From Alistipes sp. (GTDB taxonomy: Bacteria; Bacteroidota; Bacteroidia; Bacteroidales; Rikenellaceae), in NCBI GenBank assembly GCA_017559685.1, contig JAFYQY010000021.1, forward strand, positions 1 to 12,394: 12,394 bases of DNA, written 5' to 3'. Below, piece by piece: positions 7,019-12,394 of this stretch. The position numbers and the translations under genes are program-made. How positions within the stretch are numbered: the stretch's first letter is position 1; every line of letters starts with the position of its first letter. The notes beneath the pieces are model-generated. The model ran no database searches and was not told where the DNA came from. It saw only the letters and a list, made by a program, of their open reading frames with translations.

Positions 7019-8590
7019 ATGGCAAACGATTTCAAAAATAGCAAGAATAGCGGTGCACTTGTAGACTTGGCACCCGAGTTGATTGGAACAGTTCCACCGC
7101 AGGCGGTAGAGCTCGAGGAGGCAGTCCTCGGTGCGTTGATGCTCGAGTCGGATAAGATTACCGAGGTGCAGGAGTATCTCACCGAGAGCTCGTTCTATAA
7201 GGAGGAACACCGTCTTATCTACCGAGTGATGAACGAGTTGGCGTTGGCACAGCAGCCAATCGACCTCTTTACCGTAACCAACCAGCTCAAGTCGAAGCGA
7301 GAGTTGAAGAAGGTGGGCGGTGCGAGCTATTTGGCACAACTCACACAGCGAGTAGGTACTGCTGCAAATATCGAGTTCCACTCTCGTATCATCACGCAGA
7401 AGCATATCCAGCGAGAGTTGATTCGTGCTTCGACCGAAATCCAGCGCCAATCTTACGATAGCACAATCGATGTAAACGACCTTATCGGCTTTGCCGAGGG
7501 CGAGGTGTTGAAGATTACCGAGGGCTATGTGAAGCGTTCGGTGCAGACCGCAAGCGACATCCTTCGTGCTACAATTCGCCAAATCGAGAAGGCGGCCGAG
7601 AACGACTCTCGCTATAGCGGAGTCTGCACAGGCTTTACCGACTTGGATAATGTAACGCTCGGTTGGCAACCATCCGACCTTATCATCATTGCGGCTCGTC
7701 CTGCGATGGGTAAGACTGCGTTTACCCTTACTATGGCTCGAAATATGGCGGTCGACTACGACGCTCCTGTGGCATTCTTCTCGTTGGAGATGTCCTCGGT
7801 ACAGCTTATGACTCGTCTGGTTGTTGCCGAGACGGGAATTCACGGACAGACTATCCGTAGCGGTAAGCTCACTCCTTCAGAGTGGAAAACCCTCGAGACC
7901 AATACCAAGGCGCTCGGTATGGCTCCGCTCTACATCGACGATACACCGGCGTTGTCAATCTTCGAGTTCCGTTCGAAGGTGCGCCGTTTGAAGGCAAATA
8001 ACGGCATTAAGGTTATTATGGTCGACTACTTGCAGCTGATGACTGCAGCGGGTAAGGGCGACAAGGGTAACCGTGAGCAGGAGGTCGCATTTATCTCTCG
8101 TTCGTTGAAGGGTATTGCCAAGGAGTTGAACGTGCCTATCATCGCTCTCTCGCAGTTGAGCCGTGCTACCGAGTCTCGTGGAGGTTCAAGACGTCCGCAG
8201 TTGAGCGACCTTCGTGAGTCGGGAGCTATCGAGCAGGATGCCGACCTCGTAGCATTTATCCACCGTCCTGAGTATTACGGTTTGATGACCGGAAATATGG
8301 GTCAGAGCGAGGAACCAATCGAGGGCTTGGCAGAGTTTATCATTGCGAAGCACCGTAATGGTTCGGTTGAGGATGTTAGGTTGCGCTTTATCAAGGAGCA
8401 GGCTAAGTTTACCAACTGGGATCAGATTGTTTCGAGTGGCGCTCCGGCACCTTCGTTTGATCAGTTCGAGGAGGTTGAGGCCTTTGGCGGATCGCCAATG
8501 TCGTCTTTGCAGAACGCAACGGGTAGCGAGTTCGATATCTCGAGAGTATCGACCCCTGTGCCAGCATCAAGCGAGGAGGCTCCATTTTAG
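7019..8590 (+). CDS. dnaB: Replicative DNA helicase DnaB
   Basis: The hexameric 5'-3' helicase that opens DNA at the replication fork and recruits primase. From ATG 7019 the protein has 523 residues, a normal length. An N-terminal primase-interacting helical domain begins at about residue 20 (P-P-Q-A-V-E-L-E-E-A-V-L-G) and is followed by a RecA-like ATPase. Walker A is A-R-P-A-M-G-K232-T, with the Ala also seen in E. coli DnaB, and Walker B has D336 in M-V-D-Y-L-Q-L-M. The S-Q-L-S-R-x2-E-x-R box and the R-E-S-G-x-I-E-Q-D-A-D box are intact. No intein interrupts the ATPase motifs. The frame stays open upstream to GTG 6977, adding 14 residues, but that stretch contains the promoter, so the later ATG is preferred. 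The C-terminal tail (about 470-523) is rich in Ser, Pro and acidic residues. The gene appears to be transcribed alone. Confidence 0.97.
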   Translation: MANDFKNSKNSGALVDLAPELIGTVPPQAVELEEAVLGALMLESDKITEVQEYLTESSFYKEEHRLIYRVMNELALAQQPIDLFTVTNQLKSKRELKKVGGASYLAQLTQRVGTAANIEFHSRIITQKHIQRELIRASTEIQRQSYDSTIDVNDLIGFAEGEVLKITEGYVKRSVQTASDILRATIRQIEKAAENDSRYSGVCTGFTDLDNVTLGWQPSDLIIIAARPAMGKTAFTLTMARNMAVDYDAPVAFFSLEMSSVQLMTRLVVAETGIHGQTIRSGKLTPSEWKTLETNTKALGMAPLYIDDTPALSIFEFRSKVRRLKANNGIKVIMVDYLQLMTAAGKGDKGNREQEVAFISRSLKGIAKELNVPIIALSQLSRATESRGGSRRPQLSDLRESGAIEQDADLVAFIHRPEYYGLMTGNMGQSEEPIEGLAEFIIAKHRNGSVEDVRLRFIKEQAKFTNWDQIVSSGAPAPSFDQFEEVEAFGGSPMSSLQNATGSEFDISRVSTPVPASSEEAPF

Positions 8591-8627
8591 CAAAAGTTTT
8601 CATATTTGACAGAAAAGCTTTCGATTT

Positions 8628-8663
8628 TGATTAACAGCGCTGTGCGGTAGTGGCTGTCAATCA
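8628..8663. repeat. Imperfect inverted repeat after dnaB
   Basis: TGATTAACAGC (8628-8638) pairs with GCTGTCAATCA (8653-8663) at 10 of 11 positions around a 14-nt loop. The inner half also belongs to a perfect palindrome, ACAGCGCTGT (8634-8643), so two alternative pairings compete. There is no T-tract on the + strand side (GAAAAG follows). It lies 38 nt after the dnaB stop and 38 nt before the next promoter, so a transcript-end structure for dnaB or an operator for the lipoprotein gene are both possible. Confidence 0.5.
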
Positions 8664-8700
8664 GAAAAGTAACGTATATGCCAATAAAAAAGGTTCTCTG

Positions 8701-8734
8701 TTTGATAGTTTTATGATAAAAATCATTAACTTTG
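8701..8734 (+). promoter_or_regulatory. Promoter of the phosphoesterase lipoprotein gene
   Basis: TAACTTTG at 8727-8734 matches TAnnTTTG exactly. A TTTG at 8701-8704 is 22 nt upstream, slightly longer than the usual 19-21 nt spacer. The predicted transcription start near 8741 gives an A-rich leader of about 22 nt before ATG 8763. This separates the lipoprotein gene from dnaB transcriptionally. Confidence 0.7.
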
Positions 8735-8762
8735 TATTATAAGACTAAAACAGAAATTTAAA

Positions 8763-11291
8763 ATGAGAAACTTTTTACTCCTGATTGTTGCAACGGCAAT
8801 GCTGTTTGCTTCTTGTCAGACCGATCCTATCAATGAGGTTGGCGTCGCTGAGACCACCTCGACTCTCACCATCTCGCTTGAGACAAGCCGTACAGCACTT
8901 GGTGACAAGGGTGTCGATGGCCAATATCCGCTCTATTGGAGCGAGGGCGACTGCATTGTTGCAAATGGCGTGAAGTCGGAGGCCGCTTCAATCAACGAGG
9001 CGGATGCGAAGGTGGCGTCGTTCACCTTTGCCAAGGAGGTTGCCTATCCTATCAATGTAACCTATCCGTATTGCGAGGCAACCACAGCCTCTTCTCCGAA
9101 GGTGAATATTCCTGCAGAGCAGAATTATGTCGAGGGTACCTTCTCGGCAGGTTGTGCGCCTATGTGCGCCTATGTGGCAAGCAAGAGTGATAATGTGGAG
9201 TTGAAGCATCTCTCGGGAGTGTTGCGCTTCCCTGTTAAGGCGAATAAGGACGGTGTAAAGTTGAGCAAGGTCGTTATTACTGCTACGGGTGATGCAAAAC
9301 TCTCGGGTGACTTCGATGTGAATTGCCAGGGCGCAACCCTCGCTGCAACATCTACGGCGCAGAGTAGTGTAATCTATCTTCTTCCGACCAATTTTACCCT
9401 TTCGACAACTACAGAGACGGTGTTCTACATCGCATTGCCTGCTGTGAATGCAGGAAGTTGCAAGGTGGAGTTTATCGAGGCTGATGGTGGCAAGATGGAG
9501 CTCGGTTGGAACGGAAGCAACATCAAAGCGGGTGTAGTTCGTGAGTTTAAGACCATTACCTATGCTCGTGGCTTGGTGGGTAGCCTGAATGGCTTCGAAG
9601 AGGAGGAGGACTTCTTGTTTACCGACGAAAATATGGTGGGCGGTTATGTGCGCAACACCAACGGAGAGCCTATCGAGGGCGTAGCGGTGAGTGACGGTTT
9701 TACGATTGTTACCACAAACAGCAATGGCTACTACGAGTTGACCCCGTCGAGCGATTGTTGGTATATCTACATCACAATTCCTGCCGAGTACGAGATTGGT
9801 AAGGGCGATGTTGGTCAGCCCGATTTCTATCAGCGATATAACCCTAAAAAGCGTCGTTACGACTTTACGTTGAAGCCACTTGCAAATGGCAAGGAGGATG
9901 TCTTCGCACTCTTTATCTTGGGCGACCCCCAGGTGGCTGACGGAACGGCATTGGCACGTTTGAACGATCAGGTTGTACCAGCAATCAAGGCTCACGCAGC
10001 AACTTGGCAGGCGAAGGGTATCCCTTGCTACGGAATTACCCTTGGCGACTTGGTGTCGAACAATAACGACAGCGACCGTTCGGAGTGGCGTGTGCCTGTG
10101 CGTGACGCATTCCATATGGATAAGGCGGGTATGCCTGTATTCCACGTTATGGGTAACCACGACAACACCTTCTTCAACTCGTCGAACCCAATCTATGCCG
10201 ACGAGACCAGCTCTTCGTTCGAGCTCAAGGCGCAGCGTGACCACGAGGAGGTCTATGGTCCTGTAAACTTCTCGTTCAATCGTGGCGATATGCATATTAT
10301 CAGTATGCGAGATATCCTCTACAACCGCAACGACGACTGCGGTGCAGGCTTGCGCCGTGCATTCCTCAAGGAGCAGTACCAATGGTTGAAGCAGGACTTG
10401 GCGCTCGTACCGAAGGACAAGGCTGTTATCTTGTGTGTGCACGTTCAGTTCTTGGATGGCGGTGGTTCATATATCGATATGACTCGTGACTTGATTAACG
10501 AGTACAAGGAGGCGCACATTATGTCGGGTCACTCGCACGTAATTCAGGCTATCGAGGCGGCAAAGCAGCCTAATATCTACGAGCACAATATGGGTGCTTT
10601 GTGTGGTGCTTGGTGGACTTCGTATATGTGTGGCGACGGCTCGCCTTGTGGCTTTGGCGTATTCCACGCTGATGGCGCAACCTTTACCGATTGGTATCAT
10701 ATCGGCTACGATGAGACCTCGAAGCACCGTTCGCACCAGATGCGTCTCTATCGTGGTAATGCTATCACAGGAACGAAGCGTCCAAATCAGAATAAGGCAC
10801 GTGGCTACTACGCCTTCGGTTTTGAGGAGGATGTGTTGTTGGCAAACGTCTATATGGCCGACAGCAAGTGGCAAATTAAGGTCTACGAAAATGATGTATA
10901 CTCGGGCGATATGGTGAAGATTTCGGTGGAGAATAATATTCTCACAAGCGCAGACTACTACTCTCGTCCAAAGGTCTATGTAGACGAGACCTCGACTCCA
11001 AGTGCTGATGGTGCGGGCTACGGCTATATGATTGGCGACGGAAGTTACGAATACCCATACTGTTCGACCGTATATACCTCGTCGGATATCTACTTCTCGG
11101 GTTATATCAATGGTTGTTGCGGATATGGCGACCATAAGGTCGGCACAAACTCGGCGTGCCACCATATGTATATGTATAAGTTGAAGGATAAGAGTGCTTC
11201 GATCAAGGTTGAGGCTATCGATCGCTTTGGTAATATCTATACCGAGACCAAGATTACCGAGGGTACAGACTACTCGACTGTAGCCTACTAA
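8763..11291 (+). CDS. Lipoprotein with fimbrillin-like region and calcineurin-type phosphoesterase
   Basis: An exported, lipid-anchored protein of 842 residues. The signal peptide ends in the lipobox L-F-A-S-C18. Residues about 33-268 resemble Bacteroidales fimbrillin-like domains: T-S-R43-T44, then W59-S-E-G-D63, Y-P-Y, and K-H-L-S-G-V-L-R-F. About 292-372 resembles the carboxypeptidase-regulatory-like domain found before such phosphoesterases (G-E-P-I-E-G-V-A-V-S-D-G, then a G-Y-Y-E-L strand). The metallophosphoesterase (about 382-600) has all metal-ligand motifs: D388-P-Q390 (Q in place of the common H), G428-D429, G464-N-H-D467, H560 and G589-H-S-H592. The C-terminal domain (about 620-842) probably matches the one that usually follows, and holds a Tyr/Gly/Cys/His-rich patch at about 755-805. 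The substrate is unknown; a phosphorylated cell-surface or periplasmic compound is a guess. No obvious surface-export signal follows C18. The gene has its own promoter, and yifB starts 14 nt after its stop. Confidence 0.88.
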   Translation: MRNFLLLIVATAMLFASCQTDPINEVGVAETTSTLTISLETSRTALGDKGVDGQYPLYWSEGDCIVANGVKSEAASINEADAKVASFTFAKEVAYPINVTYPYCEATTASSPKVNIPAEQNYVEGTFSAGCAPMCAYVASKSDNVELKHLSGVLRFPVKANKDGVKLSKVVITATGDAKLSGDFDVNCQGATLAATSTAQSSVIYLLPTNFTLSTTTETVFYIALPAVNAGSCKVEFIEADGGKMELGWNGSNIKAGVVREFKTITYARGLVGSLNGFEEEEDFLFTDENMVGGYVRNTNGEPIEGVAVSDGFTIVTTNSNGYYELTPSSDCWYIYITIPAEYEIGKGDVGQPDFYQRYNPKKRRYDFTLKPLANGKEDVFALFILGDPQVADGTALARLNDQVVPAIKAHAATWQAKGIPCYGITLGDLVSNNNDSDRSEWRVPVRDAFHMDKAGMPVFHVMGNHDNTFFNSSNPIYADETSSSFELKAQRDHEEVYGPVNFSFNRGDMHIISMRDILYNRNDDCGAGLRRAFLKEQYQWLKQDLALVPKDKAVILCVHVQFLDGGGSYIDMTRDLINEYKEAHIMSGHSHVIQAIEAAKQPNIYEHNMGALCGAWWTSYMCGDGSPCGFGVFHADGATFTDWYHIGYDETSKHRSHQMRLYRGNAITGTKRPNQNKARGYYAFGFEEDVLLANVYMADSKWQIKVYENDVYSGDMVKISVENNILTSADYYSRPKVYVDETSTPSADGAGYGYMIGDGSYEYPYCSTVYTSSDIYFSGYINGCCGYGDHKVGTNSACHHMYMYKLKDKSASIKVEAIDRFGNIYTETKITEGTDYSTVAY

Positions 11292-11294
11292 AAA

Positions 11295-11312
11295 ATGTTT
11301 GAGAGATGTTTG
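11295..11312 (+). repeat. Direct repeat ATGTTTG x2 at the yifB start
   Basis: ATGTTTG occurs at 11295-11301 and 11306-11312, an 11-nt period, with the second copy supplying the yifB ATG. The first ATG reads six codons out of frame to a TAA at 11313-11315, overlapping the yifB start. This could reduce or reinitiate translation of yifB, or be a chance duplication. Confidence 0.5.
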
Positions 11313-12394
11313 TAAAGTGTTTTGCGGGTGCAATAGTTGGCATCAAGGCCGTGAAGGTCGATGTCGAGGTTAATGTTGCTGGGGGAGGCATTGGACTTTT
11401 CCTTGTGGGCTTGCCTGATAATGCTGTGAAGGAGAGTGAACAACGTATTCGCTCTGCCTTCGAGAACTCGCAACGCAGAATGACCGCCAAGAAGGTGGTC
11501 GTAAACCTCGCCCCTGCCGACCTCCGCAAGGAGGGCTCGGGCTTCGATTTGCCGATTGCGGTGGGTATCCTTGCCGCTACACAACAGGTTTTGGATACTC
11601 GTCTTGCCGACACGATGTTTGTGGGCGAGTTGTCGCTCGACGGCGCCGTTAAGCCCGTGCGAGGTATCCTTCCGCTTGCTGTTATGGCGAAGGAGAGTGG
11701 CTTGAGCCGTATCGTTGTCTCGTCGGAGAGTGCTAACGAGGCGGCTGTAGTCGAGGGGATTGAGGTTATTCCCGTTGAGAGTCTTAAAGAGGTCGTTTCC
11801 TACCTGAATAACGAGATAGATATCGCTCCCGCTGTGGGCGAGGTGTCGCAAGGCTTGGAGCAGCAGAGCCTCTATGCCGAGGACTTTGCCGATGTGAAGG
11901 GACAGCGTGATGTCAAGCGTGCATTGGAGATTGCTGCCGCAGGCGGACACAATGTGCTGATGATTGGCGCTCCAGGCTCGGGTAAGACTATGTTGGCTCG
12001 TCGTATGCCGACGATTATGCCACCGATGTCGTTGGAGGAGGCTGTCGAGGCTACGAAGATTCACTCCGTGGCGGGTAAGTTGGGTGGAAATATCGGCTTG
12101 ATGACCAAACGCCCATTCCGAGCACCGCATCACCTCACGTCGCAGGTGGCTCTTATTGGTGGTGGTCAGTCGCCACAACCTGGCGAGGTGAGCTTGGCAC
12201 ACAATGGTGTTTTGTTCCTCGACGAGTTGCCTGAGTTTGGTCGCAATGTCTTGGAGGTGTTGCGCCAGCCGTTGGAGGATAGAATGATTACGATTTCACG
12301 AGCAAAATATAGCGTCGAATATCCGTCGAACTTCACTCTGATTGGTGCGATGAACCCTTGTCCGTGTGGCTACTACAACCACCCGACAAAGGAG
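11306..12394 (+). CDS. yifB: YifB/ComM-family Mg-chelatase-like AAA+ ATPase (3' end missing)
   Basis: The frame from ATG 11306 stays open to the window edge: 363 codons of a protein usually about 510 residues long. Residues about 1-165 match the N-terminal Lon-protease-like fold of the family (L-V-G-L-P-D, then [12 protein letters not shown]). The AAA+ module follows, with Walker A G221-A-P-G-S-G-K227-T and Walker B L-F-L-D306-E307-L-P-E-F. The R-P-F-R-A-P-H-H box and [10 protein letters not shown] are family signatures. The C-terminal lid and final domain lie beyond the window. ComM, the best-studied member, is a hexameric helicase that promotes branch migration during natural transformation; whether this protein does so is inference. 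It begins 14 nt after the lipoprotein gene with no clear promoter or terminator between, so readthrough from that gene is likely. Confidence 0.95.
   Translation, partial: MFVKCFAGAIVGIKAVKVDVEVNVAGGGIGLFLVGLPDNAVKESEQRIRSAFENSQRRMTAKKVVVNLAPADLRKEGSGFDLPIAVGILAATQQVLDTRLADTMFVGELSLDGAVKPVRGILPLAVMAKESGLSRIVVSSESANEAAVVEGIEVIPVESLKEVVSYLNNEIDIAPAVGEVSQGLEQQSLYAEDFADVKGQRDVKRALEIAAAGGHNVLMIGAPGSGKTMLARRMPTIMPPMSLEEAVEATKIHSVAGKLGGNIGLMTKRPFRAPHHLTSQVALIGGGQSPQPGEVSLAHNGVLFLDELPEFGRNVLEVLRQPLEDRMITISRAKYSVEYPSNFTLIGAMNPCPCGYYNHPTKE

Noticed and set aside
7691..7717. Missing first glycine in the DnaB Walker A motif
   Set aside because: Ala at this position is normal in DnaB, including the E. coli protein.
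9924..9932. D-P-Q instead of D-x-H in the phosphoesterase as a sign of inactivity
   Set aside because: Q at this position occurs in other calcineurin-type phosphoesterases (for example CPPED1-like proteins), and every other metal-ligand motif is intact.
8988..10442. A 484-codon open frame on the minus strand opposite the lipoprotein gene, and similar minus-strand frames of 200-300 codons opposite polA, dnaB, priA and yifB
   Set aside because: The + strand genes have clear domains and catalytic motifs, while the minus-strand translations are rich in His, Leu, Arg and Cys and show no recognisable motif. Such frames arise from the codon bias of the sense gene.
11295..11315. Six-codon frame before yifB as a separate small gene
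   Set aside because: Too short, no recognisable product, and best explained as part of the direct repeat at the yifB start.
1..12394. CRISPR arrays, tRNA or rRNA genes, insertion sequences, prophage or toxin-antitoxin genes
   Set aside because: No regularly spaced repeats, no RNA-gene-like sequence, no transposase or integrase motifs and no small gene pairs were seen; coding density is high with spacers under 180 nt.

Overview
The window looks like a chromosomal segment of a Bacteroidota bacterium, most likely order Bacteroidales (Rikenellaceae/Alistipes-like is a guess). The signs are promoter elements of the Bacteroidota sigma type (TTG/TTTG about 20 nt before TAnnTTTG), few purine-rich Shine-Dalgarno sites, a lipoprotein with a fimbrillin-like module, and protein sequences typical of the group. 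All seven genes I can support lie on the + strand. I see no rRNA, tRNA, CRISPR array, integrase, transposase or other mobile element.

Layout. (1) 96-2999: polA, a full-length three-domain DNA polymerase I. Its linker carries two short peptides resembling sliding-clamp-binding motifs. (2) 3000-3125: an AT-rich spacer with a repeat-derived inverted repeat and a -7 promoter box. (3) 3126-6852: a tight operon of a DeoR-family regulator, the replication-restart helicase priA (3 nt later) and a comF-like phosphoribosyltransferase gene (overlapping priA by 17 nt). (4) 6853-7018: a 166-nt spacer ending in a good dnaB promoter, which moves the dnaB start to the ATG at 7019. (5) 7019-8590: dnaB, the replicative helicase. 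(6) 8591-8762: a spacer with an imperfect inverted repeat and a second promoter. (7) 8763-11291: a secreted lipoprotein joining a fimbrillin-like N-terminal region, a carboxypeptidase-regulatory-like module and a calcineurin-type phosphoesterase. (8) 11306-12394: yifB/comM, a Mg-chelatase-like AAA+ ATPase, cut by the window end after 363 codons.

How they fit together. Five genes act on DNA. PolA fills gaps and removes primers, PriA reloads the replisome at stalled forks, and DnaB is the helicase being loaded. ComF and YifB/ComM are tied in other bacteria to uptake and recombination of incoming single-stranded DNA. The region is thus mainly a core replication, restart and recombination neighbourhood. 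Two genes are out of theme: the sugar-phosphate-type DeoR regulator heading the priA operon, and the phosphoesterase lipoprotein, which has its own promoter and probably reads through into yifB.

I did not find a convincing undescribed system. The points most worth following are the paired clamp-motif candidates in PolA, the lipoprotein's domain combination, the structured spacer before the regulator, and the short direct repeats that duplicate the start region of three genes.
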